Program-made: the position numbers and the translations under genes | The notes under the pieces: generated by a model | What the model was told of the DNA's origin: nothing | Databases searched by the model: none | What the model saw: the letters and a program-made list of their open reading frames with translations, nothing else | Assembly (NCBI RefSeq): GCF_964199755.1 | Contig: NC_133896.1 | Coordinates: forward strand, 102,888,301 to 102,952,300 | DNA length: 64,000 nucleotides | Source of the DNA: Larus michahellis | Lineage: Eukaryota > Chordata > Aves > Charadriiformes > Laridae | Reading direction: 5' to 3' | Shown: positions 13,001 through 24,700 of the stretch, one piece after another | Layout: each line of letters opens with the position of its first letter | How positions within the stretch are numbered: position 1 is the first letter of the stretch

Positions 13001-15110
13001 CATGTTTCTTTACGAACGCCTGCAATCACAGTGGCAAGGCTCCTGAGAGAAGCAATACAAGACACAGGTGCTGGAGCTCCGGCCTGCTCGTGTTGACTGC
13101 CAAAAGATGAAAGTTGTTTAACAGAGCCTGTGCCCTCTGACCGCTTTTGCATTCACTGCCTAGGCTTCTCTTCTTTTTACTTTTTTTCCTTAAAATAATT
13201 AAAAAAAGCAAACAATTCTGCCCTGTGTTGCATTAAATACCATGTTATGTTAGTGTTTTCAGTTTGAAGACTGAAAAAGGACCTCATTACAAATAGGCAT
13301 ACATTTCTGGACAAGCTAGCTCCTTAAATAAAGGGATACCAAGCCTGCAAAGATCAAAGTGGCTAAGAAAACGTTAAGTTGGGGAAGTTGTCTAGTGGCC
13401 AAAGTCCTTGATTTACAAGCTGGCGGGTCCTGCATAATCAAATCAGGTCTCTTACAGTTGGTTCCAAAGTCACATCGGCAGGCGGGTTTGAGGACTTGCA
13501 GGATGGGTTTATTGAAACTCCACAGTCCCTGGAAACAGCAAGCAGCAGTGGGAGGGCAGGGAGAAGGGAACCAGCCAAGCTAGCAGGGAAGCGATAGAGG
13601 AGCTCTGACCCAAGATCGCGCATTTTGTTTTCTGTGCAGCTGGAAGCCACGTTTATTTCAGCTTCGTTAGTCCTCACTAGCCAGGCAACTTCAGGAAATC
13701 AGCTCTATTCTTCTTTAGTCAGACCCTGAGTAATGCACAGACGGAGCATTGGGCAGTGTGCTTGTTAAAAGGAAAAATTATGTACTGGGATGTTGGCATA
13801 AGATTGGGCCTGTATGGGGAATCAAATCTTCCAAACAGGACAATCAGTTGCTGCCCAGTGGCGATGGAGGTGTCTGTTGCAAGGGTCCTTGCAGCAGCAT
13901 CTTCAGCTGGATCAGAAGAGATCCCTCAAATCACGGTTTTGCTCAGTTCTTATAGTCCAAAAGGCCGTGGTTCTACCTGACCAGCACAGTGTATAAGTCA
14001 TCACTACTCATACTCCTTAACTGCATTAAAAATGTCTCTTAAATATCCTAGCTACAGACATAAGGCTGTCCCACATGGCCATTTCTGGAGGAATAGTTTC
14101 TATTGCCTATTTACAAATGTTTTATCTACATACAGCCAATCTCTTCTGCAGCAAGGACACTTTGACACACTCCATCCGGGATGTTAATAAACACATTTAG
14201 GCATAGAAATTAGACTAGACACTAGCAGGAGATTCCTTGGGGTCAGTTTCTAGAACTGTTCAAAATTCCCACCAGATGGGCTCCTGTAACAATCAGTCAG
14301 CTACTGTGTTGTGAAGGTTCAGTCAATCACCTAGTTTCAAGTTGATCCATTGTCTCAACCCAGTCCATTATCTCAGCTATGATGAGGTGGTTGGGATATT
14401 CCTGAACCACCCAAGGAATTAATGATTTGAGAGTACTTGGTGTGCACACAGGCATAGCCCTGCTACCCACCTACACCACAATTATAACTAAAGAACAAGC
14501 TTGATTTTCCTATTTATAACTCACAACTGAAGTCCCATAGCTCCTGACACACCTAGCTGTCTTGGATGTAGGAGGGAGAAGATGTGGAATAGTTTTCCTG
14601 CTCTTGAAGATAAATCCCTTTTCTGAATTAGAATGTCTCTTTTCCAAATAATTTTTTCAGCCAAAGCTGAGAGTGGTCACTTAGATATTTGCCTGCCCTC
14701 CTTCTAGATAGTGGTGGGGAACCGAACTCTGAGCTGCAAGTTGGAATACAGTTTCTGACCTGTATTTTGAAGGGAAGATAGCAGTTCTAGCATACCTGTT
14801 ATTTCCTCTACTTTGAGAAAAGAAAGAATTGAGAGCATGATCTGGACTTCCATTAGGCTGCTTTAATTAAAAACATATTGAATCTTTCAATTCTCAGCAA
14901 GGCTGAAAGAAAACTCAAATTCAGTCTGATCATTTTTCTACTGGAGATACGATTTATTAGTATGAAGTTAGCTTCTTCATATTTGAGAATTACAGTATCC
15001 TATGAAGGCTATTACTCTTGATACTCATATTTCATAATGACTACATTTCTAAAAAGAGCCATCCAGAAAATGGTCTGAGGAGAGGAGGAGAGTGCGGATG
15101 TGAGGGAGAG

Positions 15111-15310
15111 GGAAGGGAAGGGAAGGGAAGGGAAGGGAAGGGAAGGGAAGGGAAGGGAAGGGAAGGGAAGGGAAGGGAAGGGAAGGGAAGGGAAGGGAAG
15201 GGAAGGGAAGGGAAGGGAAGGGAAGGGAAGGGAAGGGAAGGGAAGGGAAGGGAAGGGAAGGGAAGGGAAGGGAAGGGAAGGGAAGGGAAGGGAAGGGAAG
15301 GGAAGGGAAG
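15111..15310 (+). repeat. (GGAAG)n microsatellite, 40 perfect copies
   Basis: Two hundred bases of the five-base unit GGAAG run without a mismatch. A degenerate all-purine-rich tail follows to about 15,408 and is broken by two copies of an AGATCTAGGG-type interruption near 15,309 and 15,350. The strand is purine on + and pyrimidine on -, giving triplex (H-DNA) potential. Open frames read through the tract in more than one phase only because the unit contains no stop. Confidence 0.97.
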
Positions 15311-15408
15311 ATCTAGGGGGGGGAGGGAGAAGGGAGGGGAGAGGAGGGGAAGATCTAGGGGGAGAAGAAGAAAGGAAGGGGAGAGGAGGGGAAGGGAGGG
15401 GAGAAGGT
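15311..15408 (+). repeat. Degenerate polypurine tail of the GGAAG tract
   Basis: This is purine-rich sequence made of G-rich and GGAAG-like pieces. The same GGGAAGATCTAGGGGG segment occurs at its start and again about 41 bases later, suggesting a higher-order duplication inside the microsatellite. Confidence 0.8.
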
Positions 15409-17536
15409 ATTTTCTATATATTTCAATGTATTCTCACTTATTCCAGCAAAACAATATGGTTTTACACTGAATGAGAATCTAAACGGATGTAACTAAATCA
15501 GTACATAAACCCCTGACTCACCTAAAAACTTAAAAAGCTAGGTATCCACTGATCCTGACATGTCCTGGTTTTATATGCATTTATGTAAAACAATGGTTAA
15601 AGGTTTTTACTTTTCTGTGTTTTACTGCGTTTACTTCTTCCTCTCCAAATAATGACATTCCTATGGTAATCTTTCTTATCTTCAAAGCTTTTATCCTAGC
15701 TTTACAGGATTTCTACTGTACAACAGCAGTGTTGACTGAAAGCTATCAGCAATCATACAACTCATCTGTAGATAGTCCAGTAAATGTTGTCTGGTACAGT
15801 CACCTTTAACATGAGGGGAAAGATGTAGTGAGTGGAAAAATAAGATGAACCTCGTCCCTGCAAACTCTTAAGCACCCTCAATATTAACTGATCAACACAG
15901 GAATGTACAATATTCAGTTGCCTGGTGGAAATGATCTGCAGCTTACAGAATCAGATACCTTGTTTTAACGTTAAAGTGGCTCAAGTAATGCACGTGTAGA
16001 CAAATAATGTTCCTATTTCCGAACTGGGTTATTGATTTGTATCAAAACAACATAAAAAGTTTACTTACAAAGTCTTAACCATCGGTATTCAGACAGCTTT
16101 GTCTTTTTATGTAAATGTTCATCACAACATCCAATAGCTTTCCTGGAATATTAGTGATTTTTTACTTTGTGGTTAGCTAATGAAGCATTAAAATAAATTG
16201 TTGAACTCAAAATAAAGGCAAGAATAATTGGCTAGAAGAACATACTTCAGTGATAAGCATGTCATTTGACTGGATGAAAAGATTCCTGATAGAGTTTTGG
16301 GGAATAACTCCACTTCATTCCTTCTTTCTCCAGCAGTCACCTGAACAGTACACCAGCCTGTGAGCAGTGTTACGTGTCATTTCACAGACCATGACATCGG
16401 CTTCTTGTTTTTATTTATTGCCAACACCGAACGATGGGATCTATGCATTCACTTAAAATACAAACCTATTGGAAGTAATTCTTATCTCATCTTAATCATT
16501 GGCAACATAATCATACAAGAAGAAATCATTTAAAGCTGTATACCTCACTTTCTAAAAATGTCTGTGTTTGTTCAGCTATGAAGAAATTGTATTCAGATAT
16601 TTATTAAATCACTTCAGGTAACCAGATGAAGTTTGCTGGAATGAAGAAACATGATATCAGTAAAACACAGCAGACCTCAATGTACATCTGAAAAGATGCT
16701 TTTATTATTTTAATGTTTTTATTCTATGAATAAACTGGTTTTCTTATTGTATGTTTTATACTTACAATTGGTATAAATGAAGGAGATCAGAGTCCTAGCT
16801 AGATAGTTGTCTTAACTAAAATTCTTTCACGAAGCTTTTGGTTTCTGCTTTTCTGTCCTTGTTACAACAAACATCTTCACGTTTGAAGTAATAAAATACC
16901 GTGCATTCCCATGGACAAAACCAGAGCTTAAAAAAAGCTCAGAAAAGATTTTGCACAGTTCACATGTCAGACAAACTTGTACAGGCTCAAATTGCAACAG
17001 AAGACAAAGATCAGAAATTCCTAGTGGTCTGTACATATGCATTCACTGAAGTTGTCTGTAATTGTTGAGTAATATTGGTACAATGTTGTACAGGCACAGA
17101 GGAAACAATGAGCAGTTTATAAAAATCTCCTTTACTAGGAGTTTGAGAAGACAAAAGCAAGCAAACACAATGAGAAGCCTGCATGCAGATTCCAAAGCTA
17201 TTTCAGTCATGGGAATGCAAACATGGGTCAGTCTTGTTTTTCACTAAGATGTAATGAAGTGACTCATGATACAGAGACCAAGTACAAATTAGCATAGTAT
17301 TACAATGACATAGATACTGCAAATGTGAGAATTACATACAAATGTTACTAGGTGAAAGAGAAATCTCAAATTACATCAACATTATCTGCACAAAATAATG
17401 TGAGTATGTGTGTATGTGCATCATGTGTAGCCTCCCTCCCCTCAGCTTCTAGCACAGAAAAGTTTAAACATAACTTATTTTTTCTCATACTCTTTTACTT
17501 ATACTTTTTCTTATGCTGGGTCACTTTGTACTCCCT

Positions 17537-17560
17537 CCCCCCCCCCCTCCCCCCCCCCCC
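17537..17560. repeat. Poly(C) run
   Basis: C11, one T, then C12. The complementary strand is G-rich and may form a quadruplex. Confidence 0.9.
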
Positions 17561-18634
17561 GATTCCCACAGAAAGGTGGAAAAGGAGGTTCCATCAAGAA
17601 AATCCAGTCACATTAAACTGAATGATGAACAGAAGTGATTATCATCTAGCAAAGAATTTACCTAAGGTTTACTTTCCGCAGGCACCAGTTCTGCAACAAA
17701 CATCTTTGAAATTATAATTGGGGCCGGGGGAGGAGGGGGGGAGTACACAGGGACACACTGTCTTGTCTATGACTATATGAAGTCGTAGGTGTGCTTCAAA
17801 AATGTGGTCCGTTGTAGGGCTGAGGTCCTAGACCTCTCCGCTTTGCTTGGTTCACAAATTTATGTTTCCTAGGAGAGTTTCAACGGATGGAGTTTTAAGC
17901 TTTGTCTCTGTTCTGGCCCTTGGGTGTCAGGCACCCCTTCCTCCCCGCTGGGTGAGGTGACCTGCCACGAACTCCCGTGCTTCCATGCCACAGGAAATAT
18001 TGCAAAAATTATTGCTGCTGGACACTGTGTAAGCCGCTTTGTACATCTCCTGGGTCTCAGTGAATGGCAAGATAATAAAGTGTTTTTCTGTAGAGTGCTT
18101 GAGTGTGCTTTTATATTTCCTACAGTTATTCTGAAATCCTGGACACAACTGTGATATAATTGATGGTGATGGCAACATAAATTGTAGTCTGGGTAGAACT
18201 TAAAATATCCTAGATAGAGATTATGTTTATTACTGATGTGGCTTCAAAACTATATCAGTATGGTTTCAGAGTTATGATAAATACCAAGACTCACTCTAAC
18301 ACTGAAACTCTAATGCCTGCAGTGGCTTTTTGGGTCTGTCTTTTTAGCACAAGGATTGCAAAAGGAACATAAACTGAATTCTTGAACTGCACTTCTTTCT
18401 CTCATACATATGGGCATTATGTGCTACTAGACACTGAATTTCATTTTCAGACTGGTAATTTTGCAATTTGGCCACATAGTACTTCATCATGAGGAACATA
18501 AATTAGACTCATAGCTTTTACACATGTATGCACCATAATATTTATGATTAAAAAAACTTTCTTATTTTCACTTACTATCACTGTGTGGAAGTTTGCAATT
18601 CTGTACAGTCAGTACTTTCAACAGTAAGAAGCCA

Positions 18635-18660
18635 TTTTAAAAAATATATATTTTTTAAAA
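18635..18660. repeat. Perfect 26-bp AT palindrome
   Basis: The 26 bases are identical to their own reverse complement, with no spacer. The sequence is purely A and T, with a TATATA centre. It could extrude as a cruciform. Confidence 0.9.
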
Positions 18661-21400
18661 GAATATCACTTCAATAATAAAGATTTTAGCTGCTATGCAT
18701 GAGAAGAAATGACCCAAATTGCAATAATGAAAATAGGCATCTGGGGTGATGCACGTAACAGAATTATTGTAATGTACTGTGTCAAGACACTGATTTAGCA
18801 TGAATTCTGGGGGGAATATGGCATCTATTTAAACATCAGTATTCTCTATTTATTTTTTTTCTAGGTCTACCTTTCAGGTTCCTGAGTAAGCAGTGACCAT
18901 AAATAGTAATGGGATAAAAGATTTTAGAGCATACTTAAGTAGCTATAAGATACACAACCAAGACCTCTATCTGAGGCTATATTTAATTAATTCTTTATCA
19001 GAGCAACAGAACACCATTTCTGCTTAAGTTGCCATGCTTTCCAGACAAGCTTGTCCAAAGAACTCAAGCTTCTGGTCACCAATGATCATAAAAGTAACCA
19101 ATGAATTAATTACAAGCATAAATTCCAATATTCTGGTCAAACCCTATTTTATGAAAATATCTTTCCATTAAGTCCTCTCAAATTTTCCACTGGGTTTTTA
19201 TTTTTCACTTTTAAAATATATCAACCATGCCACCGCTTCCAAACACCCTAGCCTTAACTCTGTTAAGTTGGTCTCATAACTTACAAGACAACTGCTGAGG
19301 ACCTAGACACCTCTGAAACATCACCATGTTTGATTGTAGTTTGGTAAGTTCTTTGATTATACTTTTTCTTTCTGTTATTTTCTTTGGTATTTAGGTTGTT
19401 TTCTTCCATAGAAAATGTCTGCACTCTATCAGTATGCCAAGACATATCATTGCTCATCGCAATACAAATCTTAATTGTGGGAAAATGGGGAAAATGTTGG
19501 CTTTTGGTAAATCCAGAAAAGATGTTAAAACAATCAATGAAATCAGTTGATACTGAATCACTGCTGTTTGATATGGGTACAAAATGTTCATAATAACCTG
19601 ACATGTGTTACATGGCTCAGGTTCAGAAACTACAACTCAGTGTCACGCCAGAAGTTGTTGCGTATGGCACTAAGCTGGAAAAGAAATCAGTAGGAGGTCA
19701 ATAAAAAATTACTGTGATTGTATGTCAACGTGCATAGATCTCCAAAATGTTAGTCTCTCGTAAACTTCATCTTTCAGTGGAACTAAATGGTTTGTCATGT
19801 GGATTAAAAATGTAGAGGTATGTTTTGTAAATTACTTCCCTAGTGGCGTGCCAGAAAACAGAGAAAACGCCATCCAGATTTCACATTTGAGATGGATGTC
19901 CCTAAAGGGAGAAGTCTCAGAGTGGAAAATGGGTTTGTAGCACCATTTTTATAATTAGTTAAGGGCAAATCTCAGGAAAGAGTGATTTTAGACATAAACT
20001 CATGCACACCTGTATGCTTATGTCCTTATACACGTGCAGAGAATAGTACCAGCACACACCATTATACCAACATCCAAACAAGCCTGTGTGTACCATAAAC
20101 CCTGACACCACTGAAGGTGTGTAATTTTAAAAGATGCGTATACAAAAGATGCATATAGATAGTTACGTTTGGGAATTGTGTCAGAGAAAACCTCCACATG
20201 GAAAGAAGACTGATGGATATTAGAGCCTCCAAGGTTTCAACGCGAGGCTGTTAGTCACTTCTTGTGTAGCCCATGAAATTGTTGGTCTCAGTTGTTTGTC
20301 CCTTGGTGCTAATGGTGTTTATGCTCTAGCGGGACAGCAAAATAAGAAAAAAACCTGACAGGAATCTAACTTCAGTTCAGTGGAAAAAAGTAAGCGTATT
20401 CAGAGCTTCAGAAAGGTAGAGCTACTGCGTTGCTTGCGCATCTGAGGAAACAGGAGTCATTTCTGGCAATTAGTGGAGTTGGTACTCCATTACGGAGTTG
20501 CTCAAAGATTCAGCGCTGGGAACCAGAATGGAATGAAATCCTGCACTTTCCCACCTGCAGCTGTTCTGAGTCTGGGTTGGTTACATGCATGGTACCTACA
20601 ACTGGCATTATTGCACAGTCAACAACGCATGTACCTAGTACTGACCACAGCGCGTTGTAACGTAGTTAGTCAAAGAATGTGCGATATCTCTTCCCTTTGC
20701 AAGCTATTGCACTAGTTTTCAGTTAAAGTATGCTGAAACACTTTTCAATTTCCTTTTCACACCTGTGCAGAGGGCACTAATCCTGTCTCCAGTCACATAA
20801 AGTCTGCTTTTTTCATTAGAAAAAGATGCAAACTTCTTATGTAAATTATTTGCATAAATTACAATGAGTCAGTCCAAAATATATTCATAAGGACTGGACT
20901 TCCCTTTCCCTAATTTATATGCCTATAATGCAAATGCCTACACTTCAGCTAGTTATCTCAGTTGTTCTAAATGTTCAAAGTGAGCAGCAGACACTTTTAG
21001 GGGTACGTTCATCTACCCTATTTTAGGTGTCCACTTTAGGAGGAGATGAACTGCACTAAAGAAATGCCTTTTCCTTTCCATTGTCTGTGAAGGAAATCCA
21101 GACTGGTGACAATAAATTTACTTTTCATCAGATGAATCCCCCTACGCTTTTTAAGTCCAAGAACACCTTGTATATGATACACGACATTTCCTCTAGGTGT
21201 CCATGCTGTCCTCCTGAACTGTGGGGTCTTTATGTAGAAGCCATGTGAGAATTGAGTGGACTCCTTGCATTTTTCTTTTCCTGTTGTGAATTTTTTTCCT
21301 GGGGGGTTATGTTTAGGGTGGGGGGAACTCCTTGTTATATTACTGAATTTTTAAAAAAGCTATGACCTGTTACGTGACTTCCATGGAACCATATAATAGT

Positions 21401-21730
21401 CTATGATGGGAGGCTGTCATCAACTTCCGAAAGGAGACTAGCCATAAGCTGCGCCCGCATTGCCAAGCACCTTTGCAAGGTCTCCCAGTGGCAGCTGGAA
21501 GTGCCGCAGGGATGCAGCCCGTAGGTGGGAAAGCACAGTTTCTCTAGCTCTGTGTTCTGCTTCGCCCCAGGTGGAAGAAGCTGCCTCAGACATTCAAAGG
21601 CTGAAACCACATCCGTTGTGTTGCTGGGGCTCCGTTCATTAATTACCCCAAGGATCATGTCTGAGGCCTTCAGCTGACTTTGGAAGTGGTCTGGAGCCAA
21701 AGGAAGGAAACAGACACGAACCTCTCTCAT
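21401..21730 (-). other. Unassigned open frame, about 109 codons
   Basis: On the minus strand an ATG at 21,730 opens a frame to a TAG at 21,401. The local sequence is more GC-rich than its surroundings and the translation has ordinary-looking composition, including stretches such as SDMILGVINERSPSN. I do not recognise a domain or a parent gene. It could be chance, a diverged repeat fragment or an unannotated exon. I do not claim it is expressed. Confidence 0.15.
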
Positions 21731-24700
21731 TTGCAAAAGCCTGAAGCTAGTTGGTGTAAGGCGCTATATTTCACAACACATGAATTCATCATCTGCACAT
21801 ACAGCTGCAAATTCCATGAGTTACAGTAACCCTACATGGAGGTGAACAGTGCAAAAATCATTGTTCGATGTTTTTTAATTAGTCCAGTAAGTTTTACTCA
21901 TATAAAATATCAGGAAGTTCCACATTTGCAACGATATGGGTATTCCAATATCATTAGTTATCTACTCCGAATCTGATTAACTACCAGCTGAATTTTCGAC
22001 GAAGTGCAACAAAGAAGTTCTTTTTGCTAGCAGGAGACCTGGTTTTGAATGTTCACATTCTTGTTTGGAATGATCTATGGGTAGTCTGGAATCCTATCAC
22101 AGGAAGGATTTTGCAGAAAATAGCTGGCTGCCTGATAGAGTAAAAAAGTAGCTGCTGCAGCAGTAAATCTCTGCCATAGTTTTGCATAAAGGCATATCTA
22201 AATGGCAAACTGAGTATTATATTTTAGAAACACATATGAGAAATGAAAGTGTCACAAGTGACAAAAAATGGCTATTTCACCTGGGAAGGGATACATAAAA
22301 AATCAAAGCTTGCCATGAAATTGGATTCTATGATACGTTTCAAAATGGGCAAAAAAGCAGCAGATTAATGTTGTTTGTATATTTTCAGCAGTCCTGCAGT
22401 CACCTTGTACTTAGCATTGGCCATGAACTGATGGCAGAATCAAACTTAGTAAATATTTATTTAGCTCTAAGGTATTAAGACTAATCCCCTCAGTTTTCCC
22501 CTCTGTTTTCCTTTCACACAAATGTGAAAAAGTTGGCACATGCAAACTTTAATTCACTGCTGATAACCCAAGGGGATATAGAGCCATTTCAACTTATAGA
22601 GGTGCTTGCATAAGCAGTTACAAAATAATTAGGTTTTTGCTGTAATATAGGAGGAAAAGTTTACATTTTGCAGTGCGGTGTCTCTTAACTGACTGGTGGA
22701 ACACAGGTCTTCTGTACAAAGGCCTGCCACAATGTCCTCGAACCCCATCGATTCACGGGGAGAATTTTGTACTGAGGATTTCTGTGCTGCAGCCAGGAGC
22801 CAATAGATGCTTGGTGGGGCTTCACTGGATCAGCTTTACATTAGCTCAGAAAAAAATATTTGAAAGAACATGGTCCAAATCCATTTTTTTTTCTGTTGCA
22901 TCAGCACAGCTTCTCTAATAGTTAACACTTGTACACCCTGGAATCATGCCATGCATCTTAACTCTTCTTTGCCCAATTTATGAGATATGCGTGTCACGCT
23001 TCCATGCCAAAGCTCTGAAGTGGGGCTCTGGTGTGTTTCAAACACGTCTTCCAGATACTCACTTCTGAGCACAACAACCTTTCTGCTCCTGTAGCTGTCC
23101 CGTTCTGCTTCTTCAGCCGATCTCCAAGACTTGAGGATATAAAGCAAGCCCATGCCTTCCCTTATATCGATACATACAGGATGGCCTTCAGCCAGGCTTT
23201 CAATGAACTCTGTGAGCTCTTGATGAGGTCCTTACCATGACAGTTTTTTCCTGCAAAGCAGCCTCATCATACCCTGTACGTCTATCAAAGGATGGAGTGA
23301 AATAAGCCAGGCCTTTTCAGAGCCCTGGCCTCATTTCTTGTTCTAATATACTTCAGTTCTCAGGACCTACTTAGGCTAGTCATGCATTCACACATGGTGT
23401 AGCCACCTTTACTTCATTGTGCTACCTGGGAGCATTGAAAAACCACATTAATTGCATTGTCACACAGTTATGGGGTTTTTTGTCCTTCCAAAATGTAACT
23501 GGATCTAAATCGGTATGCGTACACTGGGTTATTGGCACCTACAGTCATTACTAATACAGCAGAGAAAATTATGATTCTTTTAGTTAAATAATTACAATAA
23601 AAACTAAGGGGAAAAAAAATCTTCTGCTACATTGAAATCGAAATGGACTTTTTTTGTGTGGTTTTCATTGAAATGTTGCATTTTGTTCTCAGATTATGTA
23701 CCTCTAATTATTTTGTCTTTAAAAAATATAGACCACTCGCCAATGAAAAATGTTGTTTGAAAGGAAAAGCCAAAATGATTCATTAAAAAAAATGTCAAAA
23801 TAAGCAGTTGGTGTTTCTGAAATGAAACATTTCAGGTCTTTTTATACTGCTTCCATATTTTTTCAGTCATAATTATTTGCCAAATTACACTCATTGGTGT
23901 GAACAATTTCGGTCACTTTAGAAGTGTACTTTCAGCGACTTTTCCAGTAATTGAAAAAAAATTATCTATCCCTGCTGTTACAACAAATAAAGGATGTAAA
24001 AATATTCACTGTAAAATGGAGCAGGAACAATAGACACAGTCATAACAGCTGAATAAGAAACCGTATTTCTGTTTCAAGAAAGTAACCCAGTAGGCATTTT
24101 CCAAGCTGTCTACACTTAGCAGTCGTGAGTGCTCTATAGCTATATCTAAAAACAAGCCTTACAGCACCTCACGTAAAACATTCCTTCATCTCCCAGCCTG
24201 AGACTCCTCTCTTGTCTGAGTTAGATTCTGTATTTGGGTCTCCAATAGCATAGCCCCACATCAGTACTTTAGGGACTTCTTTCTTTATCAGTGCTCATGC
24301 CATCTTCTCTGTCTACTGAAGATGTCTAATGTAGTAAACATAATTCAGTAAATAGGGTTTTACATGTTTCAGCTCACTTTTAGTCTTGGGGATTCTCACT
24401 CGCACCAGAAATTGAAAATGGTGTATATTCTCTAGTGAGAAGGTCTGATTTAAATTCACCACTGTTCTCTGATTAAAAAAAAAAAAAAAGATGAAATTTC
24501 CCAACTCACTGTAATCAAGGCAGATCACGACTTCTATATTGCTGTGGTTAACACATAGACTGAACGATACATGTGTCAGTGATGTCAGTCTTTGCAGGAT
24601 CAGGTCACTCATAAGACAAGTTGCATCTAATATACCTATTTAGATAAATATATCCATACATAGGTAGATAAATGCTACGTATTAGACTGGGTTGCAACCA

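Larger units (their letters stand above)
2641..15100. other. Upstream intergenic DNA, no gene recognised
   Basis: About 12.5 kb without a convincing exon. Open frames near 4.45-4.90 kb, 5.71-6.10 kb and 11.5-11.9 kb resemble no protein I recognise and have no supporting structure. The stretch contains GC-rich patches at about 5.88-6.09 and 7.98-8.43 kb, homopolymer runs, the 8.1/8.9-kb repeat pair, and AT-rich sequence with the look of conserved non-coding DNA near 9.7-10.05 kb. Distal regulation of NECTIN3 is a reasonable but untested role. Confidence 0.55.

Noticed and set aside
15018..15474. Open frames of 124 and 150 codons encoding Gly-Arg-Glu-Gly-Lys repeats
   Set aside because: They are simple readings of the GGAAG microsatellite, which lacks stops in several frames.
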